From positions 186,001 through 250,000 of the forward strand of contig DATGJP010000067.1 of the NCBI GenBank assembly GCA_035295125.1: a DNA stretch of 64,000 bases, written 5' to 3'. The stretch comes from JAICMB01 sp035295125 (GTDB lineage Bacteria > Acidobacteriota > Terriglobia > Bryobacterales > Bryobacteraceae). How positions within the stretch are numbered: position 1 is the stretch's first letter; every line of letters starts with the position of its first letter. Positions 35,465 through 43,860 of the stretch are shown here, piece by piece. The position numbers and the translations under genes are program-made. A model generated the notes under the pieces. It saw nothing but the letters and a program-made list of their open reading frames with translations, was not told the origin of the DNA and ran no database searches.

Positions 35465-37042
35465 ATGTTTACGCTCCGCCCAGAGCAGATGAAAGAGGTC
35501 GAGTCTGGCCTTTTCGATTCCTTCATCGCCCGTTTGATGATCAAACTCCGGGCGTTGTGGCCCGATCAAACCGCCGCCTTGGGCGACGGCTACAAGCAGT
35601 TTCTCGAATTTAATATTCAGCGTTGCTCGAATTACGGAATCGAGACGGAGTTGGCGATCGCCCGGATTATAAACCTGGGTTTCATCATGGGGCCGTATTT
35701 CGAATCGCGACCCGACGCCTTGTGGGCCATGCAGATCCTGAAGGATCCCACTCTGAGGGGTCCCGTTAAGGCCCATCAGCTCAGCTTTCGGGCGCGCCAG
35801 GACCTCCAGGCCACCGGGTACCCGGCAACCGACGATGCCTGTTGCCGCGATTTCGGTGAACGGCCGGTCAATGCCGCGATTCAAAGTTGCGGCGCGAACG
35901 TGCAGAACACCATCCCCTGCGATATCGATGATGTCGTTCTCTATGAGTCGCCGGGTTATCGGGGCGCGGCCCTCACCGGCGGGAGCGGAGTCCTTCGGCA
36001 GCAGGTTCTGGAGGTGGTCGGGGAGCCCGATATTCACACCTATGTATATCCGTACGCCGCGCACGACGAATCGCACGTGTTGGTGAAGGTGTTGCGGCCC
36101 GGCGAGTCGCCGATCGTGCATCGGACGGGTACGCCGTCGGAGTTCAAATTCGCTGTGCAGCGGGCCAAGCAGATGGTCCCCCCCGTGACGTTGCTTTCGC
36201 GAATTTTCAATCTCAGCCCCGCCGTGAACCGGTATCAAATCACGGCCGAGTCGTGCGGCGTACGTAATTCGGGCTCTGTAAACCTGGGCGGAACGATGAC
36301 GGTGGTGGTCTATCCGCTGGACCAGTACGCGCTTACAGTATCGATTCCTCCGCTGGTAAACGCCGAAAGCACCACTATCCAGCTGTGGCACAACGGCCAG
36401 CCGCAGGACATCGCGGCGAATTTGACCAATCTGATCGGGACACTGCGCCTGATTGAAGTCAATCTCAATTATTTGAAGAGCCTGATACAACAGTCGGTGC
36501 CACAGGCTTACATCCAGTGGAGCGTGTCGTTCCTGGAGGGCCAATTATCGATCGCCACCGGCTATCGGGAAGCGCTCGATCACCGGGTATATTTTGGCTG
36601 CTCCGCCCGCATCGCCCTTACGATTTTCCGCGTCAGAGTGACATTGACGTTCGGAGCACTGATCGGCGCCGCGCTGGCGCGTTTGGAAGCAACCATCGAC
36701 GATGCAACCCTGGCAGTCGACACTACCTGGATAGTGGAGGCGCCAACGGATGTGCCGGTGCCGGAGACCGCCCAGGGATCATTGAGTTTTCCCGTCCGCC
36801 TGAATGGCCGTGCGCGCGCGACACCATACAGCCTGCGGGTTCGAACCGCGGCCGGCAGCGGCTTCCATGCGGAAGGCGGATTGCGGCTCACTTCGTTCCG
36901 GGCGCTTGAGCTATTTGCGCACATTCATTGGCGCGGTATCGATGCGTTCGTGAATATCAGCTCACCCTCGGGCGGCGAAGAAGAGATGCCCTGGCATTTT
37001 GTCGACTCGTACGAAATCTGGCCCGGAATGGTGCTGATGTGA
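35465..37042 (+). CDS. Unknown protein, first of a coupled pair
   Basis: The frame is open from 35327, but the ATG at 35465 leaves a clean N-terminal domain and avoids overlap with the hydrolase gene. Residues 1-115 are helical (FTLRPEQMKEVESGLFDSFI, then RALWPDQTAALGDGYKQF) and remind me of a domain seen beside VgrG/PAAR genes of type VI secretion loci; this is from memory only. The rest, about 400 residues, is mainly beta with no recognised motif and three or four cysteines near 135-165. No signal peptide or clear membrane helix is visible apart from a weak hydrophobic stretch near 385-405. It overlaps the next gene as GTGA. Function unknown. Confidence 0.65.
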   Translation: MFTLRPEQMKEVESGLFDSFIARLMIKLRALWPDQTAALGDGYKQFLEFNIQRCSNYGIETELAIARIINLGFIMGPYFESRPDALWAMQILKDPTLRGPVKAHQLSFRARQDLQATGYPATDDACCRDFGERPVNAAIQSCGANVQNTIPCDIDDVVLYESPGYRGAALTGGSGVLRQQVLEVVGEPDIHTYVYPYAAHDESHVLVKVLRPGESPIVHRTGTPSEFKFAVQRAKQMVPPVTLLSRIFNLSPAVNRYQITAESCGVRNSGSVNLGGTMTVVVYPLDQYALTVSIPPLVNAESTTIQLWHNGQPQDIAANLTNLIGTLRLIEVNLNYLKSLIQQSVPQAYIQWSVSFLEGQLSIATGYREALDHRVYFGCSARIALTIFRVRVTLTFGALIGAALARLEATIDDATLAVDTTWIVEAPTDVPVPETAQGSLSFPVRLNGRARATPYSLRVRTAAGSGFHAEGGLRLTSFRALELFAHIHWRGIDAFVNISSPSGGEEEMPWHFVDSYEIWPGMVLM

Positions 37043-37851
37043 TCCCCGAATACCTGATGCTCGAAACGCAGGTAAGCAACTGCATAGCCGAAGCGCAGGT
37101 CAACGGTGTTCCGATCTGCCGCGTGGGCGCGGATGGTGCAACGCTCGATAGCCGCCCTGTGAATCACTTTGTTCTCCCGGGATCAAACACCTTCACACTA
37201 GTCGCCCAACCCGGCGCGACGCCGCGAACCGCACTCACACCGAACGCGATCGACAGCAAGGCGAAGGAGAACATGAGCGCGTCACTTCGTCTCATCTCGG
37301 TTCCTCCTGGTTCTTTTCCCGACGATCCCGCGGCGCGAGAGATGCTGTCGGTGAGCTGGACCCCGAAGCCCGCGCAGCCCTACCGCGCCCCCGTGCTGTT
37401 GAGCGGCCAATTGGAGTTTCCTAAGCATCTGCCGGCCTGGTCCTGGACGAATGCGGTCTCACTTCGCTCCGAAGCAGCGCTCGAATCGATTGGGGCGATG
37501 ATCGGGGAGTTGCTCGAGAGTTTCAGCCGGGGCGACCCCGAACTGTTCATAACCCGCTCGAACCTGCGCTTCGCGGAGGTCAGTGCGGCGTTCGATACCA
37601 GCATCGACGACGATGTGCGGCGCTTCCGTGAGCAGTTCCAGAGGATCTCATCGGAACCAGGGTTTGAAATGCACCCCATTGACGCCGAGACCATGGACCT
37701 GCGAATCTGCGCGGACGGCAAACTCGTGGAGTGCCTCGACCGCGCCTGGGAGCCGCTCCTGCGGTCCAATCGCTTGGGGAACGGAATCACACGGTTGCGC
37801 TATCCGATCAAGGTTGCTGATATCGGCGGTCGGCTGGAGATCGTTCGCTGA
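37039..37851 (+). CDS. Unknown protein, second of a coupled pair
   Basis: The GTG at 37039 overlaps the preceding stop, giving 270 residues. An N-terminal beta domain (VQVNGVPICR-like start, VNHFVLPGSNTFTLVA near 40) resembles a carbohydrate-binding or Ig sandwich, followed by a helical segment (IGAMIGELLESFSRGDPELF near 150) and a closing beta domain with LRYPIKVADIGGRLEIVR. The end looks like an NTF2/SnoaL-like strand. I cannot name a family. Translational coupling says the two proteins are needed in fixed ratio, perhaps as a complex. No secretion or toxin signature is visible. Confidence 0.62.
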   Translation: MIPEYLMLETQVSNCIAEAQVNGVPICRVGADGATLDSRPVNHFVLPGSNTFTLVAQPGATPRTALTPNAIDSKAKENMSASLRLISVPPGSFPDDPAAREMLSVSWTPKPAQPYRAPVLLSGQLEFPKHLPAWSWTNAVSLRSEAALESIGAMIGELLESFSRGDPELFITRSNLRFAEVSAAFDTSIDDDVRRFREQFQRISSEPGFEMHPIDAETMDLRICADGKLVECLDRAWEPLLRSNRLGNGITRLRYPIKVADIGGRLEIVR

Positions 37852-37852
37852 C

Positions 37853-38854
37853 CTACCTCTCACTATCCAGCATCCGCATCTGGCGCTCATCATAACGGGT
37901 GCCGGCTACCTCTGAGGCCGGAACGGCTAGCTCGAGTTGCGAAAAATCCGCAGGCGACAGGTTCACGTCGAGGGCGGCCAAAGTCTCCGCGAGCTGGGCG
38001 CGCGTACGAGCGCCCATGACGGGAACGACATTTCTGTTCTTGGCGAGTACCCACGCAATCGCCAACTGCGCGGGTGTGATGCCTCTCACGGCGGCAAACG
38101 CTCTCAATTCTTCAACCAGGTGCTGATTCTTCGCGAGATTGTCGCCCGCGAAGCGGGGAAAGTGCGTGCGAAAATCGCCGCGTCCCGCGGGAACGGAGCC
38201 GGCCAGAAGGCCGCGCGAGAGGACGCCATATGCAGTGACGCCGATGCCCAGTTCCTCCAGCACGGGGAAAATGGCCGTTTCCGGTCCGCGGCTGACTAAC
38301 GCGTATTCGATCTGTAGATCGGCGATTGGGTGCACCGCGTGGGCTCGACGAATGGTCTCCGGCCCAACCTCCGATAAACCGGCATAACGAACGTAGCCCC
38401 CGCGAATCAGGTCGCTGATGGCGCCGATTGTGTCCTCGATCGGAACGCCGGGATCGAGCCGTGCCGGACGGTAAATGTCGATGTGGTCCACGCCCAACCG
38501 GGCGAGGCTGTAAGCGACGAAGTTTTTGATCGCCACCGGCCGCGTGTCCTGTCCGCCCCAGGCGCCATCGGGTCCGCGCAGTGCTCCGAATTTTACCGAA
38601 AGCAGGACCTGACCCCGACGCCCCTGCAACGCGCGTCCGATGAGCATCTCGTTCCGGCCCATACCGTAGAAATCGCCGGTATCGAGGAGCGTAATGCCCT
38701 GATCGATCGCGGCCTGTATGGTCGCGATACTCTCATTGTCGTCCGTAGGCCCGTACATTCCGGACATACCCATGCACCCGAGTGCGATCGGAAAAACAGT
38801 GGGGCCCACGGCGCCCAGCCGGCGCGGTTCGGGCTTTCTTGTCTCAGCAGCCAT
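37853..38854 (-). CDS. Aldo/keto reductase
   Basis: This is an NADPH-dependent oxidoreductase with the AKR TIM barrel. The opening LGAVGPTVFPIALGCMGMSG, the catalytic tyrosine in LLDTGDFYGMGRNE, and the lysine in LLSVKFG are present, with the cofactor region VVPVMGARTRAQLAETL near the end. An ATG at 38878 is an alternative start. It converges with the unknown pair, leaving one base between stops. The substrate is unknown. Confidence 0.88.
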   Translation of the reverse strand: MAAETRKPEPRRLGAVGPTVFPIALGCMGMSGMYGPTDDNESIATIQAAIDQGITLLDTGDFYGMGRNEMLIGRALQGRRGQVLLSVKFGALRGPDGAWGGQDTRPVAIKNFVAYSLARLGVDHIDIYRPARLDPGVPIEDTIGAISDLIRGGYVRYAGLSEVGPETIRRAHAVHPIADLQIEYALVSRGPETAIFPVLEELGIGVTAYGVLSRGLLAGSVPAGRGDFRTHFPRFAGDNLAKNQHLVEELRAFAAVRGITPAQLAIAWVLAKNRNVVPVMGARTRAQLAETLAALDVNLSPADFSQLELAVPASEVAGTRYDERQMRMLDSER

Positions 38855-38895
38855 GAGCCTATCGTAAGACGATTCCATGCTTTAATCTGGGTCAC

Positions 38896-39624
38896 GTGAT
38901 ATTTGATCAGAGCGAGTATGACCTCCGTTGTGAATGGGGCTTGCAAGGTATCCGGCAACTCGCGCCCATCAGTGACGTGGTCGTAATTGTAGATGTTTTG
39001 TCATTTTCTACCGCCGTGGATATCGCGGTGTCGAGGGGAGCAGAGGTTCTTCCTTTTCCCTGGAACGGCAATTCGGCGGAGGAATTTGCGGCTTCGAAAG
39101 GAGCCGTGCTGGCCTCGCCGCGAAGCGCCAGAGACGGGTACTCGCTCTCGCCGGCCTCGCTGGAATCGATCGAGCCCGGTGTGGCGCTTGTTCTTCCTTC
39201 GCCTAACGGCGCCACTCTCTCACTCAATGCAGAGAGCGCCGTGACTTTCACTGCGTGTCTCCGTAATTGTGCGGCAGTGGCTGCCCGTATTCTTGAATAC
39301 GGCTCGCGAATTGCGGTGATTCCAGCGGGCGAAGGATGGGGCGATGGCTCACTGCGCCCCGCTATCGAAGACTGGATTGGCGCTGGAGCGGTTCTCTCCT
39401 GTTTGACAGGGAGGCGAAGTCCGGAGGCCGATATCGCGGTGACCTGCTTCGAGAATTTTGAGCATCGTCTGGCCGACATGCTGACGCGCTCCTGTTCAGG
39501 CAAGGAGTTGGCGGAAAGGGGTTTTCTTCGAGACGTCGAGTTAGCTGCCGGTTACAATTGCAGCTCTGCTGTCCCCATTCTCAGGTCCGATCGCTTCACT
39601 AATTGCGGTGATTCTCAACAATAA
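38896..39624 (+). CDS. comB: 2-phosphosulfolactate phosphatase family (ComB-like)
   Basis: ComB removes phosphate from 2-phosphosulfolactate in coenzyme M synthesis; bacterial homologues may make sulfolactate or act on other phosphates. The motifs VVIVDVLSFSTAVDIAV, LVLPSPNGATLS and IAVIPAGEGWGDGSLRPAIE match the family in order and spacing. GTG 38896 is the start. No ComA or ComC gene is nearby, so the coenzyme M pathway is unlikely, and the role is uncertain. Confidence 0.78.
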   Translation: MIFDQSEYDLRCEWGLQGIRQLAPISDVVVIVDVLSFSTAVDIAVSRGAEVLPFPWNGNSAEEFAASKGAVLASPRSARDGYSLSPASLESIEPGVALVLPSPNGATLSLNAESAVTFTACLRNCAAVAARILEYGSRIAVIPAGEGWGDGSLRPAIEDWIGAGAVLSCLTGRRSPEADIAVTCFENFEHRLADMLTRSCSGKELAERGFLRDVELAAGYNCSSAVPILRSDRFTNCGDSQQ

Positions 39625-39690
39625 ATCACACTGTCGGCAAAAGACCGATATGGCGCGTAATAAATAAGGAAATTGTCATCGATATTTGTC

Positions 39691-39719
39691 TTGACACGCC
39701 GCGCAACCACACTTAGGAT
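39691..39719 (+). promoter_or_regulatory. Promoter of the pseudoreceiver-hemerythrin gene
   Basis: TTGACA at 39691-39696 and TAGGAT at 39714-39719 are 17 bases apart, close to the housekeeping consensus, and 27 bases before the ATG at 39747. Confidence 0.6.
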
Positions 39720-39746
39720 GTAAACAACGCTCGGAAAGTCTCCACC

Positions 39747-40688
39747 ATGCAAAGCGATGACGTCACGCGACCGATCGAGATTCTGTCGGTTCTCGGCGTT
39801 GAAGAACAGCAATCGTTGCGCGCGATTGTCGAACATACGAATTGGTCGCTTGCCAACTACGATCGATTGGAGGACGCATCCGCCGCGATGCGTGAACGCG
39901 AGCCGTCTGTGGTTGTCTGTGCCGATCGCATTGAGACGTTTTACACCTGGAAGGATGTCCTGGCCACCCTGTCTAAAATCAAAAATCCGCCGCAACTCGT
40001 CGTGAGCAGCCGTCATCCCGATGACGCCATGTGGTCGGAGATCTTGAACTACGGCGCATTTGACCTGCTGCAAACTCCGTACGAATGGCAGGAGGTGATT
40101 TATTCGGTCAGCGCTGCTTCCAGGCGTCGGATCGCTGCGGAAAACGAGCCGACTCGTACAGGCGCGCCTATCGGATCGAACCCGCCTGGCGCCATCGAGC
40201 TCGTCGAGTGCGAATCGTTGGACGAACAGCATCGTCTGGAATTCCGTCTGTCGGAACAGCTTCGCAAAGCGATCTTATCCGGCAGCAGTAACGGTCTATG
40301 GGTATCGGAAATCTTGGACCAGCTCATGACTTTTTCGGTTGTCCATTTCACGACCGAAGAAACACTCATGGTCCGTCAGGGCTATCCTCACATCGCGGCA
40401 CACCGGGCGCAGCATGACTCAGCTCGCTCACGCCTTGCCATGCTGGATACACGATTCCGGGAGGGAGACCGGCGGGCTGCCTTTGAGATATTGGATTTTC
40501 TCGACAGTTTTACTCGAGAGCACATTCCAACCGCCGACCGCGATCTGGCTGCGTTCCTGAGGAATACCGCAAGAGTCGAAACGCCGGCCGCTTATAACGC
40601 GCCCGCTCCGAAGCGGGCCAATGAAAGGGCGGCGTCGCCCGGCGCGTCGGTGACAAACATCGCGGTCAAATTATCGGCCCGGAAATAG
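39747..40688 (+). CDS. Pseudoreceiver fused to bacteriohemerythrin domain
   Basis: Residues 8-125 have the length and strand-helix rhythm of a response-regulator receiver, but the acidic pair is missing after ILSV and the usual lysine near 110 is threonine (LQTPYE); phosphorylation is therefore doubtful. Residues 155-275 form a hemerythrin four-helix bundle with all seven expected diiron ligands: H162, H200, E204, H219, H223, H259 and D264. Bacteriohemerythrins bind O2 or NO reversibly. A C-terminal tail of about 40 residues overlaps the convergent anti-sigma gene by 97 bases. I infer an oxygen or NO sensor acting through protein contact. No kinase or output domain is present. Confidence 0.82.
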   Translation: MQSDDVTRPIEILSVLGVEEQQSLRAIVEHTNWSLANYDRLEDASAAMREREPSVVVCADRIETFYTWKDVLATLSKIKNPPQLVVSSRHPDDAMWSEILNYGAFDLLQTPYEWQEVIYSVSAASRRRIAAENEPTRTGAPIGSNPPGAIELVECESLDEQHRLEFRLSEQLRKAILSGSSNGLWVSEILDQLMTFSVVHFTTEETLMVRQGYPHIAAHRAQHDSARSRLAMLDTRFREGDRRAAFEILDFLDSFTREHIPTADRDLAAFLRNTARVETPAAYNAPAPKRANERAASPGASVTNIAVKLSARK

Positions 40689-41329
40689 GCGAGCTTCTGC
40701 GTGCCCGCTCCGGCGCTGTAGAGACTCCTGCCGTTGACGGTGTCGCGCGCATAACCGGGGAAGTCCTGCGCTGGGCCCGAACGGAGGAATGCCGAAAACT
40801 CCTGGGCTCCATCGGTGTACACGAGGTGGAGGAAAACGGAGCCGTCCAAACGGCACAATTTGCCGCGATCGAGGTGGTATCCGGGTGGAGCGAGTCTGGC
40901 CACAACCGAACCGGAGAAACCTTGGCGCTCCGCCAGGGTGCTGATGGCTACGAGATCCAGGAGCCATTTCCTGGGGTGATGCTGCGTCACTTCGGCGCGA
41001 TGATCGGAAGCAGCCGCGGCGCAAACAGGCAGGACGCGCGACTGCATGTAGAATCGGTACCCGCCTATGCCCGCGAGAAGCATGGTCACACAAGCCGCCG
41101 CCGCCAACCACGCTGGGAAGGACGATCTCCGCTCGGAGGCAATGCGCTCTCGTATCCGCCGGTCGAGCGAGGCGGTGTCCACCTCCTGGGCTTGAATAGA
41201 GTCGCGAAGCCGGGCGTCGGCGCACAGGGAACACTGATCCAGGTGCGCCGTAAGCGCGGCTGAATCCGCAGGGGTGAGCCGGCCAGCGGCATGGAGAGCT
41301 AGGAATGACGCCGTATCCTGACAGTTCAT
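40592..41329 (-). CDS. Anti-sigma factor with zinc-finger motif
   Basis: The N-terminal 50 residues (LALHAAGRLTPADSAALTAH then LDQCSLC) show the HxxxCxxC type of zinc anti-sigma domain with the histidine in AHLDQCSLC. One membrane helix follows at about residues 72-90 (PAWLAAAACVTMLLAGIGGY), and the outside domain of about 150 residues has no recognised family. ATG 41329 overlaps the sigma-factor stop as TGATG, and the codons upstream of it are not coding. It holds the cognate sigma factor at the membrane until a signal arrives. Its 3' end overlaps the convergent hemerythrin gene. Confidence 0.82.
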   Translation of the reverse strand: MNCQDTASFLALHAAGRLTPADSAALTAHLDQCSLCADARLRDSIQAQEVDTASLDRRIRERIASERRSSFPAWLAAAACVTMLLAGIGGYRFYMQSRVLPVCAAAASDHRAEVTQHHPRKWLLDLVAISTLAERQGFSGSVVARLAPPGYHLDRGKLCRLDGSVFLHLVYTDGAQEFSAFLRSGPAQDFPGYARDTVNGRSLYSAGAGTQKLAYFRADNLTAMFVTDAPGDAALSLARFGAGAL

Positions 41330-41847
41330 CAAACTTCCTTCTCCGCGCATGCAGTGCTTGGCGCGAGACGCGCGCGAAGCGCCTCGCGAGCCCGGCTCAA
41401 TCGCGACATGACAGTCCCCATCGGTAAATCCAGAATTCCGGCGGCCTCGCGGGCAGTGAAACCCTCCACGACGCACAACAGCAGAACGGTTCGGTGATCT
41501 TCGTGCAAAGTATCCAGCGCTTGCGAAATCTCTGCCGCGTCGAGCGCCGAAAAGCCTGTGGCGGGCTCCATGTGGCCCTCTATTCCCGCAGACAACGAAA
41601 CCGCGGACGGCATCGCCCGCTGTTTTCTCCCCTGCGCATAAAATGCGTTGAAAAGGATTCGAAACAGCCAGGGACGCGCGAAGGACGGGTCGCGCAATTG
41701 GCGGAAATTCCGCCATGCCAGCAGCATCGTTTCCTGGACGAGATCTTCCGCCGCGTTAGCGTCCGAGGTGAGTCTCAGGGCGACACGGAGCAGGCTTCGC
41801 GTGTGTTGCATCGCAGCCTGCTCGAATTCTTCGTGTCGTGCCGCCAC
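41329..41847 (-). CDS. ECF-type RNA polymerase sigma factor
   Basis: This 172-residue sigma factor has region 2 at about 10-80 (SDANAAEDLVQETMLLAWRN) and region 4 at about 110-165 (TLHEDHRTVLLLCVVEGFTA, then MGTVMSRLSRAREALR). It is translationally coupled to its anti-sigma factor and lies 12 bases downstream of a peroxiredoxin gene on the same strand, so the three probably form an oxidative stress operon. Confidence 0.88.
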   Translation of the reverse strand: MAARHEEFEQAAMQHTRSLLRVALRLTSDANAAEDLVQETMLLAWRNFRQLRDPSFARPWLFRILFNAFYAQGRKQRAMPSAVSLSAGIEGHMEPATGFSALDAAEISQALDTLHEDHRTVLLLCVVEGFTAREAAGILDLPMGTVMSRLSRAREALRARLAPSTACAEKEV

Positions 41848-41859
41848 AAATCCTATAGG

Positions 41860-42381
41860 CTATTCTCCCGCGCCTTTCTGCAGGTCTGCCAATGCGGACA
41901 GGACTTCCTGGCTGTGCGGCTCCGGGTTGACTTTCGGATAAACCTTGCGAATCACGCCCTTAGGATCGATCAGGAACGTGGTTCGATTCGCCAGCGTCAT
42001 CCCTTTATAATCCATCAGCGAGCCGTATTCGTCCACCACTTTGTGATCGGGATCGGCCAGCAGCTTGAATGTCAGGCTCTCCTTCGTGCAGAATTCCTTG
42101 TGCGAGTCCACCGTATCGACGCTAACTCCGAGGACCACGGCGTTCTTGGCCTCATATTGCGCCAGGTCGCGTTGGAAATTATGCGCCTCGATAGTGCAGC
42201 CTTTGGTCATGTCTTTGGGATAAAAGTAGAGGACGACCCACTTCCCGCGGAATTCTTTCAGGCTGACCGGAGTACCCTCTTGCGACATCAATTTGAAGTC
42301 CGGAGCGGGTGTGCCTGCGGACGGCATCTCCGTTGCGCCTAAGATCGCTGCGAGCACGAATGCGGCGAGCATGAGTTTCAT
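41860..42381 (-). CDS. Exported peroxiredoxin, Bcp/PrxQ-like
   Basis: This is a thiol peroxidase of the AhpC/TSA class. The peroxidatic cysteine is C62 in the motif KDMTKGCTIEAHNF. The PrxQ resolving cysteine, usually five residues later, is replaced by histidine here; C98 is another candidate. ATG 42381 with an AGGAGA site is preferred to an upstream start at 42429, and gives a signal peptide (about 1-18), so the protein is exported. It is the first gene before the sigma/anti-sigma pair. Confidence 0.85.
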   Translation of the reverse strand: MKLMLAAFVLAAILGATEMPSAGTPAPDFKLMSQEGTPVSLKEFRGKWVVLYFYPKDMTKGCTIEAHNFQRDLAQYEAKNAVVLGVSVDTVDSHKEFCTKESLTFKLLADPDHKVVDEYGSLMDYKGMTLANRTTFLIDPKGVIRKVYPKVNPEPHSQEVLSALADLQKGAGE

Positions 42382-42478
42382 AGATGATTGTTCTCCTGGG
42401 TTTGCGACTCCCGATTTCCGGGCTTGCATTACCTAGGATGCCCGCCATCTCGAAATTCATCCCTGGGCGGCAGGAGAT

Positions 42479-43459
42479 TTATGAATGGCCCAGGACCTGG
42501 TGCGGACGATACGGTTCGGCGAGGGCTTTCAACTCCTCGCTATCCAACCTGATTTTCAACGCCGCGACGGCGTCGTCGAGATGACTCATCTTGCTCGCGC
42601 CGACGATGGGAGCGGTGACGCCGGGCTGTTGCAGAACCCATGCCAGGGCGATCTGGGCGTTCGGCACGCCGCGCTTTTTCGCCACTTCGCCAACGCGGTC
42701 AACGACGGCAAAATCGGAGTCCTGATAGTACAATTTGTGCGCGTAATCGTCGGTCTTGGCGCGCGAGGTGTCGCCGAAATCCTGCTTCCGCCGGTTGCCC
42801 ATGACGAACCCGCGCGCCAGGGGACTCCATGGAATCACCCCGATTCCCTCTTCGCGACAGAGGGGCAGCATCTCGCGCTCCTCCTCGCGATAAACCACGT
42901 TGTAATGATTCTGCATGGTCACGAACTTCGTCCAGCCGCGGCTGCCAGCCGTCGCGAGCATCTTCTCGAACTGCCATGCAAACATCGACGAAGCACCCAG
43001 GTACAACGCCTTGCCCGCTTTAACCACATCGTGGAGCGCTTCAAGGGTTTCCTCGATGGGCGTGTGATAGTCGAAACGATGAATCTGGTACAGGTCGACG
43101 TGGTCAGTGCTCAACCGGCGCAGGCTGTCGTCGATGGCGTGCATGATGTGTTTGCGCGAGAGGCCGCGCTGGTTCGGATCGTCGCCCATGGCGTTGAAAA
43201 CCTTCGTGGCAATGACGACCCGATCGCGCTGACCGAAGTCCTTCAGCGCTCTGCCGACGATCTCTTCGCTGACGCCTACGGAGTACATGTCCGCGGTGTC
43301 GAAGAAATTGATGCCCAGTTCGAGCGCGCGGTGGATAAAAGGACGACTCTCCTCCTCTTCCAGCACCCACTCGCGCCAGCGTTTCGACCCGTAGGTCATC
43401 GTGCCGAGGCAGATGCGTGAGACTTTGAGGCCGGTGCTTCCAAGGTTTACATAATCCAT
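42479..43459 (-). CDS. Aldo/keto reductase
   Basis: This is an NADPH-linked reductase of the YajO/Kv-beta-like group, 326 residues long. It opens with YVNLGSTGLKVSRICLGTMTY, carries the catalytic tyrosine in FFDTADMYSVGVSEE and the lysine in VIATKVFNAMG, and ends in VTAPIVGASKMSHLDDAVA. It is divergent from the PadR operon, whose promoter lies between them. The substrate is unknown. Confidence 0.9.
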   Translation of the reverse strand: MDYVNLGSTGLKVSRICLGTMTYGSKRWREWVLEEEESRPFIHRALELGINFFDTADMYSVGVSEEIVGRALKDFGQRDRVVIATKVFNAMGDDPNQRGLSRKHIMHAIDDSLRRLSTDHVDLYQIHRFDYHTPIEETLEALHDVVKAGKALYLGASSMFAWQFEKMLATAGSRGWTKFVTMQNHYNVVYREEEREMLPLCREEGIGVIPWSPLARGFVMGNRRKQDFGDTSRAKTDDYAHKLYYQDSDFAVVDRVGEVAKKRGVPNAQIALAWVLQQPGVTAPIVGASKMSHLDDAVAALKIRLDSEELKALAEPYRPHQVLGHS

Positions 43460-43489
43460 AACGTAATCGACGTCGATTATCGCACGCTC

Positions 43490-43518
43490 TTGACGGCAGA
43501 AGCAGTTTCTTCTATTAT
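43490..43518 (+). promoter_or_regulatory. Promoter of the PadR operon
   Basis: TTGACG at 43490-43495 and TATTAT at 43513-43518 are separated by 17 bases, very close to consensus. The predicted start of transcription (about 43524-43527) is at or next to the TTG codon at 43528, so the mRNA may be leaderless. Confidence 0.65.
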
Positions 43519-43527
43519 GTAGAAACC

Positions 43528-43860
43528 TTGCCTAAAGGCGACACACTCGGCGAGTTCGAACAGATAGTCCTGATCGCGCTCCTGCGCCTCGACAACGAAG
43601 CGTACGGCATGTCGGTCCGGCGCGAAATCCAGGAGCGCACCGGGCGATCCGTGTCGATTGGGGCCGTGTATGCCACGCTCGAGCGTCTCGAGGCTAAGAG
43701 CTACGTGTCGTCTTTCGTTGGCGATGCGACGGCGGAGCGTGGTGGTCGCGCAAAGCGGTTCTTTCGGATAGAATCTGACGGAAAGCGCGCATTGAAGGAC
43801 TCTCAGGATACCCTGCGGAAAATGCTGGCAGGCTTGAAGGTCGACTGGCGCACCATATGA
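43528..43860 (+). CDS. PadR-family transcriptional regulator
   Basis: PadR proteins are winged-helix repressors. The motif string LGEFEQIVLIALLRLDNEAY, then GMSVRREIQERTGRSVSIGA, VYATLERLEAKSYV and GGRAKRFFRIES is typical of the short, 110-residue Acidobacterial form that lies before ADOP permease genes. The TTG start at 43528 lacks a ribosome site and lies just after the promoter. Its end overlaps the next gene as ATGA. Confidence 0.9.
   Translation: MPKGDTLGEFEQIVLIALLRLDNEAYGMSVRREIQERTGRSVSIGAVYATLERLEAKSYVSSFVGDATAERGGRAKRFFRIESDGKRALKDSQDTLRKMLAGLKVDWRTI

Noticed and set aside
41330..41716. Extended N-terminus of the anti-sigma factor gene
   Set aside because: The extension is an alternative frame of the sigma-factor gene and is rich in Arg and Gly; ATG 41329 with TGATG coupling is the real start.
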